Source: a virus. From it: 21,840 nucleotides of DNA. The position numbers and the translations under genes were made by a program. The first letter of the stretch is position 1, and each line of letters begins with the position of its first letter. The notes under the pieces were generated by a model. That model worked only from the letters and a program-made list of their open reading frames with translations. It had not been told where the DNA came from and did not search any database. The stretch is taken from IMG/VR virus record IMGVR_UViG_3300037247_000335, positions 1-21,840 of that record; one strand, written 5' to 3'. Below are positions 8,943 to 15,406 of this stretch, one piece after another.

Positions 8943-9496
8943 TACGCATTATCCTTAAGAGTAATTCCTTGTTCTTTTTTTGCAGTAGCCCAGTTCTTCC
9001 TAGTATTTTTAGAAACACCGGGTTCGGTTAAATCATCGGGGTCTAATGCTTTTGATATTTTAATATCAATTGCGGCGGTATCCTGAGATACCGCAATCTT
9101 TAAACTTCTTTGAATGTTTAGACCGTTAAGAACTTCGGAATCAATTTTTTCATCGGGTTCGTGAGCGTGTGCTTTTACATCATGGAATGTCTCAAATTCA
9201 GCCGGAGTTATTGCACTGACTTTATCCGGGAATAAACTCAAGGCTTCGGTTGCAAAATCCTGTGGTACACACATGCAACAAATTTGCTGACCAAATGGAG
9301 ACTCAACGGAATCTTCTTTATGGCCACTGGTCTTGTCGTAATGCATACCGCCGCCATGAACATCTAAATACTTAGACCAATCCATACCTTTGCGAGTGCT
9401 ATCTGATACAAGGTTAAAATTAGGATATAATGCGTATCCGGTTATAGGGTCAATCCCTACGTTTAACTTTAAAGGTACTAAATTCCTTGTAGCCAT
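8942..9496 (-). CDS. Conserved phage protein of unknown function, 184 aa
   Basis: The start at 9496 has AAAGGAGA 7 nt upstream. The N-terminal half contains GMHYDKTSGHKEDSVESPFG followed by QQICCMCVPQDFATEAL. The C-terminal half has FHDVKAHAHEPDEKIDSEVL and ends with a basic GVSKNTRKNWATAKKEQGI segment. I recognise this layout from phage tail-region proteins that have no assigned role. His-rich and Cys-rich stretches (HGGGMHYD, CCMC, KAHAHEPDE) could bind metal, but no classical finger is present. It lies between the first fibre-like gene and the glycosyltransferase and overlaps the latter start by TAATG. A virion or fibre-assembly role is inferred only from position. Confidence 0.75.
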   Translation of the reverse strand: MATRNLVPLKLNVGIDPITGYALYPNFNLVSDSTRKGMDWSKYLDVHGGGMHYDKTSGHKEDSVESPFGQQICCMCVPQDFATEALSLFPDKVSAITPAEFETFHDVKAHAHEPDEKIDSEVLNGLNIQRSLKIAVSQDTAAIDIKISKALDPDDLTEPGVSKNTRKNWATAKKEQGITLKDNA

Positions 9497-9518
9497 TTCT
9501 GTTCTCCTTTATATAAAA

Positions 9519-11129
9519 TTAAATTATTCTAGTTTTATAACTCGTCATAAAAGCCCTAAGTGTTAGCATCGGCAAGGGTTTTGAAAAAGTCAGGTTATCG
9601 GAATTATACCCGGAAGCTGATAGAGATAGCAAGGGTAAAGTTCTATTAAATGTCATGGGTGAAGAAAATACCATATTCGCACTTAGCGTCATCATGGGTA
9701 GTGTACTGGCAAAACTATGGAGGCCGCCTGTGTTAAACACTGCATTTAATTCCAGCATTGGCAAGGAGTTCGTAAACGTAATGGCGTTTCCTCCGGTTAA
9801 GGTCGCACTCAACGTCATTAACGGTAAAGACTTGACAAGACTTCCTATATTTGACTGTGATAAAGTTGCAGATAACGTCAGTATTGGCAGTACATGACTT
9901 ACCTTAGTACCCATTCTAACTGTTAGCGTCATCATAGGTAGTGTACTTGCTGAATTATAGGTTTCACCATTAATCAGTGTTGCGCTTAGCTCAAGCATCG
10001 GCAACTTACTACTGAAATTCATTGTAGATGCTATTAATATTATTGGCGTTGGTTGTGATAATGCCAGAGCTTGTTCATCTGGTAAAACAGAAAAAACATA
10101 TGTTGGTGATGGTTGTGCTAATCCAAGTATTAATTCATTCGGCGTTATTGTTATGTCAGTCGGTATAACAATCGTTGGAGTTTCTAGAGCTAATCCTAGA
10201 GGTAATTCGTTAGGAGTTACTATAACATCTATGTTTATAGTTGGTGCTGGTAATGCCGTAGAAAGAGTGAGTTCGTTTGGTGTTACTGTTACGTTCCCCG
10301 GAATTAATATAGTTGGGGTTTCTGCCGTTGTTGTAAGAGTAAGAGCCGCTCCAATAACCACTGTCTCGTAATTCGTAATACTTGCCGGGGATAAGACGGC
10401 TACTGTGAGGGTTAATTCATTTGGAGTTACAGTTATATCTCCCCCAACGCCTAGTCTGGCGTCTATATCATTAGTGGATATATCTTCGATTGCGAGTTCT
10501 ATGCCGCTTACATCCTCAGATGTTTTCAGCGTAGAAGTAAACTGGCCTGATTGCAAGTATAGTTTATCGGCTTGCGTTCCTGCCCACGGAGTATTGGTGC
10601 CATCCCATGATATGCCAGTTGTGGAGTTTTCAACGGATAAAACATCCTCAGATGTTTTCAGCGTAGAAGTAAACTGGCCTGATTGCAAGTATAGCTTGTT
10701 TGAATTACACCATGGAGTATTGGTGCCATCGTATGATATTTCATTTACATTGCTTGACACACCGCTTACATCCTCAGATGTTTTCAGCGTAGAAGTAAAC
10801 TGGCCTGATTGCAAGTATAGTTTATCGGCTTGCGTTCCTGCCCACGGAGTATTGGTGCCATCCCATGATATACCAGAAGTAAACTGGTCGATAACACCTA
10901 TAGCTTCACTATCTTTAACAGTTGTTGTAAATTGTCCTGAGACAAGATATAACTTGTCGTTGGTATTGCCAATAACTGGCGTATTAGTGCCGTCCCAATC
11001 TATTCCTTTTGGAAAAATTTCATATGAAGTAGTAAGTTCACTTGTTTTTAACGTAGACGTAAACTGTCCAGACGTAAGGTATAGCTTATCACCATCACTG
11101 CCAATCCAAGGGGTATCTGTTAAAGCCAT
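9519..11129 (-). CDS. Repeat-built tail fibre-like protein, 536 aa, paralog of the 6782-8302 product
   Basis: The start at 11129 follows AAAGGA and lies 11 nt past the previous stop. The protein is almost wholly repeats of three kinds. Residues 1 to about 215 are five modules (TPWAGTQADKLYLQSG, TSTLKTSEDVSG, GISWDGTN) nearly identical to those in the 6782-8302 protein. Residues about 225-350 are copies of a 25-residue unit around (V/I)T(V/I)TPNELTL followed by PTI.I. Residues about 355-536 are seven or more copies of a unit of about 27 residues around LPM(L/M)TLSA. The last two kinds resemble beta-stalk repeats of phage fibres. It lacks the C-terminal NFAISEYTNF domain of its paralog, ending in a basic SYKTRII. 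Two modules are encoded by a perfect 110-bp DNA duplication. Adhesion or fibre function is inferred; the repeats themselves are plain to see. Confidence 0.8.
   Translation of the reverse strand: MALTDTPWIGSDGDKLYLTSGQFTSTLKTSELTTSYEIFPKGIDWDGTNTPVIGNTNDKLYLVSGQFTTTVKDSEAIGVIDQFTSGISWDGTNTPWAGTQADKLYLQSGQFTSTLKTSEDVSGVSSNVNEISYDGTNTPWCNSNKLYLQSGQFTSTLKTSEDVLSVENSTTGISWDGTNTPWAGTQADKLYLQSGQFTSTLKTSEDVSGIELAIEDISTNDIDARLGVGGDITVTPNELTLTVAVLSPASITNYETVVIGAALTLTTTAETPTILIPGNVTVTPNELTLSTALPAPTINIDVIVTPNELPLGLALETPTIVIPTDITITPNELILGLAQPSPTYVFSVLPDEQALALSQPTPIILIASTMNFSSKLPMLELSATLINGETYNSASTLPMMTLTVRMGTKVSHVLPILTLSATLSQSNIGSLVKSLPLMTLSATLTGGNAITFTNSLPMLELNAVFNTGGLHSFASTLPMMTLSANMVFSSPMTFNRTLPLLSLSASGYNSDNLTFSKPLPMLTLRAFMTSYKTRII
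10504..10871. repeat. 110-bp perfect direct repeat within the fibre-like gene
   Basis: Positions 10504-10613 and 10762-10871 are identical over 110 bp, with a spacing of 258 bp (86 codons, two modules). A third partial copy at 10642-10694 shares 53 bp. The repeats are in-frame and code for the five-module region. Confidence 0.9.
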
Positions 11130-11140
11130 TTATTTTTCCT

Positions 11141-11965
11141 TTAAGTTACTGTGATAGTTTTTGTTTTTGTAGCCAGACATTTGTATTTTATAAAATCCCA
11201 ATCCGGGTCTAACAGCCAAGGAACACCCCAAGGCGTACTAGACGTAACTACTGCCGTCATTACTTCTCCGGTTGCCGTTGCTCGTACTATTTGCACTGAT
11301 CTTGTAGGGTTGCTGGGACTTACTGTGATTTCAACTGGCTCTCCATCAATAGTGACTGTTATATCGTCTACGGTGAAAAGGGGTAATACTTCTAAACTAA
11401 AAGATAAATCTCCTAGTGCTTTTTTGGTACCATTGGTGTCTATAGTAAAAACTGCCTCGGTAGTTGAAAGGCTAAATGATGCTAAATTATAGTGGCGATC
11501 CGCATCATCTAAATCTTGTTCTGACGAATATAATGTAGTATCGAATTCCCCGGCATTAGGATATATATGGTTTCTCTGACTGCCCACACTACCTATAAGT
11601 TCAGTTGTTCCATCCCCGAAAAGCCAATATCCCCAAACCCCTGTTCCCGGTGGGTCGATTTCTTTCTTGTCTACCCAATGTTGGTAGGTAAAGCCTATTT
11701 GAAATGATGCCGGGAAAGCGATAGGCACTTCCTCGAAATCGTTCTTACAGCCTTTCAATTGAACTACCGCTATCCTTATCCAGTCAATATTATTAACTGA
11801 TCTTACGTGGACGGCAACTCCGGTCACTGGCCGGAAAACCTTATTCGCTATACCTGTAACGGTAAGATTTTTGATTCTATCCAGTGCCTTTATTGCCCAC
11901 GGAATCCACTTTTTAGCAAGTATTGTATTACCTTGTAATATCAGCTTAGGAGCAGTTGTTCTCAT
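11141..11965 (-). CDS. Phage virion protein with PKD-like domain, 274 aa
   Basis: I chose ATG 11965 (MRTTAPKLIL) over the upstream in-frame ATG at 12028, because AGGGG sits just before it, right after the previous stop, while the longer start would overlap that gene by 53 nt. Residues 113-147 carry YWLFGDGTTELIG and HIYPNAGEFDTTLY, the (W)(D/L)FGDG and H.Y...G.(Y/F) signature of a PKD (Ig-like) fold. Residues 1-70 contain KVFRPVTGVAVHVRS and DWIRIAVVQLKG beta strands; residues 195-274 look like a second beta-sandwich. Cytoplasmic synthesis without a signal peptide fits a virion part rather than an exported protein. The position between small virion proteins and the fibre-like gene suggests a tail accessory or adhesion protein. 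The PKD call is by pattern only. Confidence 0.7.
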   Translation of the reverse strand: MRTTAPKLILQGNTILAKKWIPWAIKALDRIKNLTVTGIANKVFRPVTGVAVHVRSVNNIDWIRIAVVQLKGCKNDFEEVPIAFPASFQIGFTYQHWVDKKEIDPPGTGVWGYWLFGDGTTELIGSVGSQRNHIYPNAGEFDTTLYSSEQDLDDADRHYNLASFSLSTTEAVFTIDTNGTKKALGDLSFSLEVLPLFTVDDITVTIDGEPVEITVSPSNPTRSVQIVRATATGEVMTAVVTSSTPWGVPWLLDPDWDFIKYKCLATKTKTITVT

Positions 11966-11975
11966 ATAAGCCCCT

Positions 11976-12410
11976 TTAAGATGCTGGCATAGTCTGATCC
12001 CAAGTATCAATGGTCTGAGTCGCACCACTTACAATACTTACGCTGCTCATATTGATATCAGCATTACTTGTACCTACGGTACCTTGCATTCTGATTTCAG
12101 TCGTACTCAATACTCCTGTATCGGTATTTACTACCATGCGGAAATAACTAGCAGTACCACTTGCACTGGCTACCGCACTCCATACATCACTGTTCTTACT
12201 AATAACTCCTGAACTGGCGGAGGCTGCAAAATGACAATGTGTATCTGCATTATCACTGCCGATACTTACAAGCAATGTACCTTCTGCATCATCCGCACTT
12301 GACGGAGCTACACCGGAATATATTTTTACCCGGCTTGCGTCTAAAAGAGTTTTAAACGGAGATGTATCAAGCATCCCGTCTCTTAATCCTGTACTAAGTT
12401 TTAAAGCCAT
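11976..12410 (-). CDS. Small conserved phage virion-type protein, 144 aa
   Basis: The start at 12410 has GGAGG at good spacing. The sequence MALKLSTGLRDGMLDTSPFKTLLDA, then RVKIYSGVAPSSADDAEGTLL, and later DLNMSS-type and TIDTWDQTMPAS blocks follow a layout I know from small tail-region proteins of many phages. Most of the rest is Ser/Thr/Ala rich and beta, as in fibre or decoration parts. It follows the 139-residue protein after 40 nt and precedes the PKD-like protein by 10 nt. The leader shares a short repeated sequence with that of the previous gene. The exact role is unknown; a structural role is inferred from family pattern and location. Confidence 0.75.
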   Translation of the reverse strand: MALKLSTGLRDGMLDTSPFKTLLDASRVKIYSGVAPSSADDAEGTLLVSIGSDNADTHCHFAASASSGVISKNSDVWSAVASASGTASYFRMVVNTDTGVLSTTEIRMQGTVGTSNADINMSSVSIVSGATQTIDTWDQTMPAS

Positions 12411-12450
12411 TGTAATCCTCCAAAATTAAATGTTAATTGATATAGTAGTA

Positions 12451-12870
12451 TTATGTTAATGTTATAATACCATTGGCGTGCCATTGGATAGTAAACGTAC
12501 CTGCGGTAACTGTCTTGACTCCACCAAAATCAAATGAACAAATAAGATCATCAACCGTTGGCGTTGTGATTGAATCATCCCAAAGAACGGCGTGATATGC
12601 GCTGAAAGTAGACGAAGTCCATGCTGTATCGGCACCGTCAAACTTAGTTGTTGCGCCTTGGGTTACTGCGGCACTTGCTAGTGTGGCTCCGCCAGCCGTA
12701 TAGCCCCCTGACGTTGGTAATTCATTTGCTGATACGTCAGCCCATACGTTATCCGTGGCGGAAAAGGTGTGTACGTTATCCATTAGAGACACTTTAATTA
12801 CGTCTGCCTCTAAGTCAATAGCTTTATTCATTAAATTTGCTTTGAACTTTTCATATATTCCAGATGCCAT
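12451..12870 (-). CDS. Small conserved phage virion-type protein, 139 aa
   Basis: The start at 12870 has AGGAGG 8 nt upstream. The N-terminus MASGIYEKFKANLMNKAIDLEADVI, followed by VSLMDNVHTFSATDNVWADVS and a C-terminal SFDFGGVKTVTAGTFTIQWHANGIITL, is a pattern I recognise from a widespread family of phage structural proteins. The protein is beta rich with no Cys, no membrane segment and no catalytic motif. It is the first gene after the 59-residue protein and has a 113-nt leader containing a stem-loop. Together with the next gene it appears to form a pair of small virion proteins. The family is well conserved, but its place in the particle is not known to me. Confidence 0.8.
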   Translation of the reverse strand: MASGIYEKFKANLMNKAIDLEADVIKVSLMDNVHTFSATDNVWADVSANELPTSGGYTAGGATLASAAVTQGATTKFDGADTAWTSSTFSAYHAVLWDDSITTPTVDDLICSFDFGGVKTVTAGTFTIQWHANGIITLT

Positions 12871-12939
12871 TTTGCAATCCTCCTAAATTAGATGTTAAAA
12901 AAAGTAATATTTTTCACTTAGCATCAATCTGAGAGTTTT

Positions 12940-12963
12940 GCGGTTGGAATATCCAAGAGTCGC
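12940..12963 (-). other. Stem-loop in the leader of the 12451-12870 gene
   Basis: On the minus strand TTGGA-TAT-TCCAA forms a 5-bp stem extended across an internal loop by GCG/CGC. No U-run follows, so it is not a standard terminator. The rest of the 113-nt gap (12871-12983) shows an AT-rich stretch and an AGGAGG site, with no clear promoter pair. An mRNA structure or protein-binding site is possible. Confidence 0.35.
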
Positions 12964-12983
12964 AAGTCAAACTTAACTATGTG

Positions 12984-13163
12984 TTAATTGATATTATGAG
13001 TAGATTTAAACTTATTAATCAACTCAATTGAGGGGGCATGTACTATTACATCTTGCCTCCCACACGGGTGTGTGATTTCTTCTATAATAGGGTCTATAAT
13101 TAATATCTCCTTACCATCAACTATTTTTTTTCTTGCTTTAAAATTCAAAGGTTTCTTGTCCAT
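12984..13163 (-). CDS. Small hypothetical phage protein, 59 aa
   Basis: ATG at 13163 lies 3 nt after the upstream stop (13167-13169), with GGGAG in the end of that gene at good spacing. The frame is open for 59 residues and ends in TAA at 12984. The sequence begins MDKKPLNFKARKKI, has DGKEILIIDPIIEEITHPCG and ends ELINKFKSTHNIN. It is basic at the N-terminus with one Cys and a likely beta-hairpin plus a short helix. The tight spacing and ribosome site make it a believable gene despite its length. I do not recognise a family. Confidence 0.65.
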   Translation of the reverse strand: MDKKPLNFKARKKIVDGKEILIIDPIIEEITHPCGRQDVIVHAPSIELINKFKSTHNIN

Positions 13164-13166
13164 GTA

Positions 13167-14081
13167 TTACTCCCATAAAGTTGTAATGTATTGAGATAAC
13201 CCATTTTTATCCCGGAAAAGCCCGGCTCCAAATCTTTTATTTGGAATGTTAAACTTACCGTCTGTTATATTGATAAATCTTCCAGAATTGCCGCCAATAC
13301 AAATTCCTCCGTCAGATGCCCACATAACAACCGTTCCAGAAAGTCCTTCGCCGATCTTACTGGCATCTTTAATCTTTACGTCTGAACCTTCAATACATCC
13401 ATAACTGGCAAAACTCCTTAAAGTATAGTCTTCTACGACTGCGCCTTGTATGAAATAAGTATTTTGCCTATTAATATCGCCAATACAAATCCAAATGCCG
13501 TCATCTACGGCTTGCATCATAGTTATTTCATTTTCAAACTGGATGAAATTATATCGTCTATCTACTTGATTGAAGTAATTTACGTCTGTATACCAAATGG
13601 TTTCGTTTTTCGCAATATAAATCCTGCCGTTGAAATATTCTATGTGTTGGCCGGGTAATGGAGCGAACTTGTAATCCTCGGTAGGGTCTGTAAATAAAGT
13701 ATTGACTCCGTTTTCAATGTACCCTATTACTGCCGGGTTGGTGTAGTAATACTTGTCGTTTACTTCAACATAGCTCATATGATAGTTCGACACACCTGTT
13801 CTTAATGTCGAACTCGTATAATCTTCGTGGAGTCTTTTTAGAACCCCATTATCTACATAGAAACACATCTTATTATCTCCGTACATACTATGCCCTTTAA
13901 TTGTTGTTACTTTCTTCGTGTTTCCGGCTCTCCGGGAAGGACGACCTTTATCAGAAATATCTATATTATAAGCATATACCAGTTGGTGTTGTTCCAGTCT
14001 TGCAGGGTCTATAACATTATTTACGCCAGACACCGTGCCTATTTTAATAGTGTTAGATGATATATCTAAATTACGGGTCAT
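13167..14081 (-). CDS. Propeller-like conserved phage virion protein, 304 aa
   Basis: The start overlaps the upstream gene by 11 nt and follows GGAG at 8 nt. The order of motifs is that of a common phage tail-region protein: GVNNVIDPARLEQHQLVYAYN near residues 19-39, SDKGRPSRRAGNTKKV, LRTGVSNYHMSYVEVNDKYYY near 93-115, PLPGQHIEYFNGRIYIAKN, FIQFENEITMMQAVDDGIWI, and MWASDGGICIGGNSGRFINIT near 255-275. Repeated aromatic beta strands with (Y/F)(F/Y).(G/N)(R/G)(I/L)Y patterns fit a beta-propeller. Homologs I recall usually have an extra middle segment, so this copy may be on the short side. It opens the tail and adhesion module. A structural role in the tail or tail-head joint is inferred; no catalytic motif is visible. 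Confidence 0.75.
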   Translation of the reverse strand: MTRNLDISSNTIKIGTVSGVNNVIDPARLEQHQLVYAYNIDISDKGRPSRRAGNTKKVTTIKGHSMYGDNKMCFYVDNGVLKRLHEDYTSSTLRTGVSNYHMSYVEVNDKYYYTNPAVIGYIENGVNTLFTDPTEDYKFAPLPGQHIEYFNGRIYIAKNETIWYTDVNYFNQVDRRYNFIQFENEITMMQAVDDGIWICIGDINRQNTYFIQGAVVEDYTLRSFASYGCIEGSDVKIKDASKIGEGLSGTVVMWASDGGICIGGNSGRFINITDGKFNIPNKRFGAGLFRDKNGLSQYITTLWE

Positions 14082-14283
14082 TGATGGTCTCCACTCTTAT
14101 TCCTATTTCTTCATTACAATGTGGACAGGATACAAATATATGGGCTTCGTTTTCTTCTACGGCGGATTGCATTCCTTCCCAGCATTTCCCACATAATTTA
14201 ATAGGAACCCCCGCAAGCTCTTTTTCCAGTCCTTCTTCGTCCGGTAAAAAGGGCGCATGGCAGAGATTACACTTAGTTGCCAT
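14071..14283 (-). CDS. Small zinc-ribbon-like protein with three CxxC motifs, 70 aa
   Basis: I chose ATG 14283 (MATKCNLCHAPF), which lies 1 nt after the stop of the HNH gene. A longer frame from 14379 would run about 95 nt through the HNH gene. Cysteine pairs occur at residues 5/8 (CNLC), 31/34 (CGKC) and 53/56 (CPHC), enough for one zinc ribbon plus a further pair. The ribosome site is weak (GGA), in keeping with translational coupling. The protein is acidic between the fingers. It may bind nucleic acid or be an assembly factor. It ends 11 nt inside the propeller-like gene. Metal binding is a fair inference; function is unknown. Confidence 0.65.
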   Translation of the reverse strand: MATKCNLCHAPFLPDEEGLEKELAGVPIKLCGKCWEGMQSAVEENEAHIFVSCPHCNEEIGIRVETINDP

Positions 14284-14284
14284 A

Positions 14285-14686
14285 TTATAATTCCTTTGCA
14301 TTGGATAGTTCCTTTTTCTTTTTTCGTCTTCTCTGTCTTGCGTGGAGCTTTGCGTGACAGTTGAAGCATAAGCATACACACTTTTTCAACTCTTTAATGA
14401 GAGTTGCGGGGGCATGTCTACCCCGTGATACCACACTGATAGAAAACTCTTTATTACTTGGAATCTTATGATGTGCACAAAGACAATCATAGTTTTTCTC
14501 AGAACATCGAGTACATCCATTCTTTCTAAACTCGGCAACAAGCTTACCAGCTTCAATTGAATAATCCTTGCTTTTGTTTGTTACTAATAGTCTCTGGCGG
14601 TTTCTATATTCGTTATCAGTCCAATATTTATTTTTCCGCCATTTCCTTTGATATTCCCGTTGCTTTTCTTTGTCTTTATAAGCCAT
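14285..14686 (-). CDS. HNH endonuclease, 133 aa
   Basis: The N-terminus MAYKDKEKQREYQRKW is typical of small phage HNH proteins and is basic, suited to DNA binding. The nuclease core has C58/C61 (CTRC), H72-H73 (CAHHK), and a second metal-site cluster CFNCH at 107-111 followed by H115. This is the treble-clef ßßa-metal fold arrangement, with the HH as the catalytic start and the CxxC pairs holding structural zinc. The C-terminus is a run of Arg and Lys. The ATG lies only 8 nt after the tRNA and has no Shine-Dalgarno; the TATAAT at the tRNA edge is described as a finding. It may be a free-standing homing nuclease or serve DNA packaging; being far from a terminase in this window favours the former. 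Confidence 0.85.
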   Translation of the reverse strand: MAYKDKEKQREYQRKWRKNKYWTDNEYRNRQRLLVTNKSKDYSIEAGKLVAEFRKNGCTRCSEKNYDCLCAHHKIPSNKEFSISVVSRGRHAPATLIKELKKCVCLCFNCHAKLHARQRRRKKKKELSNAKEL

Positions 14687-14694
14687 ATATATTA

Positions 14695-14767
14695 TAACGG
14701 CGGCAGGAATCGAACCTGCTCATATCAGGGATATGAACCCTGCGACTTCCCATTTGTCCACGCCGTA
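14695..14767 (-). tRNA. tRNA with CAU anticodon, initiator-like (tRNA-Met)
   Basis: A 73-nt cloverleaf can be folded by hand. The acceptor arm TACGGCG pairs with CGCCGTT in six of seven positions, leaving T1-T72 unpaired. The D-arm is GAC/GTC with A14, G18, G19 and A21 in place. The anticodon arm is CAGGG / CCCTG with loop TTCATAT. The T-arm is GCAGG / CCTGC with loop TTCGATT. The discriminator is A and no CCA is encoded. Unpaired 1:72, A11:U24 and three G:C pairs at 29-31:39-41 are the three bacterial initiator features. The gene starts 1 nt after the stop of the adaptor gene and ends 8 nt before the HNH start. Elongator Met or a lysidine-modified Ile tRNA remain possible. Confidence 0.85.
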
Positions 14768-15397
14768 TTAAGTGTTTAGCACGGAGGCCGCCGGGCGTTC
14801 TCCGAATCTTTTAGTAAACCTTACCAGATGTTCTTTTGCTTTTCCTTTATCCAATGTTTCTGAGTCCTGTTTTGAATAAGCCCGGTGTAGCATCCAGTCT
14901 ACTAATCCTAAATGATATTGTATATCGAGTTCCGGGGATACCGTGAGCTTATCAGCAAGTAACATTGGTGTTAATGGTAGCCTTGATATCATAAAGTTCA
15001 AGGTAGCATCTACTGTCGGAATTTTATACAACGTAATCTTATTTGTATCATCCGGGAGCCAACTCCTTACTGTTCCGGTATCCATTGCCCAGTTTGGATA
15101 TGTAGCGTCAAGAACCCGGTGTGACGTCTTAACTAAGGGTTCGGTACTGCTAGACAGCTTAGCACGCTTTATTAACAGTATTTTTTCGTCTATGCTGTAA
15201 GTAGCAGTACCGGAGATAACATTAATAACGGCTAAAGCCGATGTTTGATCAATTATAAGGTTAGCACGTATACAGGCTTCGTTTTCTGCATCATTGGCGT
15301 ATTCAGTCCACTCAAGAAGACTCCATAGAAGGTCTGGTTTATCTATTACTTCATCTGCCTGATTTTGTCCTGAAATTATTAATTCATTTAGATTCAT
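14768..15397 (-). CDS. Phage adaptor / head-tail connector protein, 209 aa
   Basis: Motif order matches the phage adaptor family: WSLLEWTEYANDAENEACIRANLIID near residues 25-50, TATYSIDEKILLIKRAKLSS near 64-83, a YPNWAMDTGTVRSWLPDD block, DATLNFMISRLPLTPM, and ELDIQYHLGLVDWMLHRAYSKQDSETLD near 160-187. Such proteins form the ring below the portal that joins head and tail. The start has AAGGAG overlapping the upstream stop. The gene is 9 nt from a second, more diverged adaptor-like gene, which suggests two stacked rings. The family is clear; ring position is inferred. Confidence 0.8.
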   Translation of the reverse strand: MNLNELIISGQNQADEVIDKPDLLWSLLEWTEYANDAENEACIRANLIIDQTSALAVINVISGTATYSIDEKILLIKRAKLSSSTEPLVKTSHRVLDATYPNWAMDTGTVRSWLPDDTNKITLYKIPTVDATLNFMISRLPLTPMLLADKLTVSPELDIQYHLGLVDWMLHRAYSKQDSETLDKGKAKEHLVRFTKRFGERPAASVLNT

Positions 15398-15406
15398 CTG
15401 AACTCC

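Noticed and set aside
7668-10871. CRISPR array or diversity-generating retroelement
   Set aside because: The repeats are in-frame coding modules of the fibre-like proteins with no uniform spacers. No reverse transcriptase and no template with adenine-specific changes was seen.
11966-12028. Longer N-terminus for the PKD-like protein
   Set aside because: It would overlap the previous gene by 53 nt, while AGGGG before ATG 11965 gives a normal start.
14284-14379. Longer N-terminus for the CxxC protein
   Set aside because: It would overlap the HNH gene by about 95 nt in another frame. The product there is low-complexity, and ATG 14283 sits right at the HNH stop.
14695-14767. tRNA-Ile2 (lysidine-type CAU) instead of tRNA-Met
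   Set aside because: Not excluded, but the unpaired 1:72, A11:U24 and GGG/CCC anticodon stem favour an initiator-like Met tRNA.
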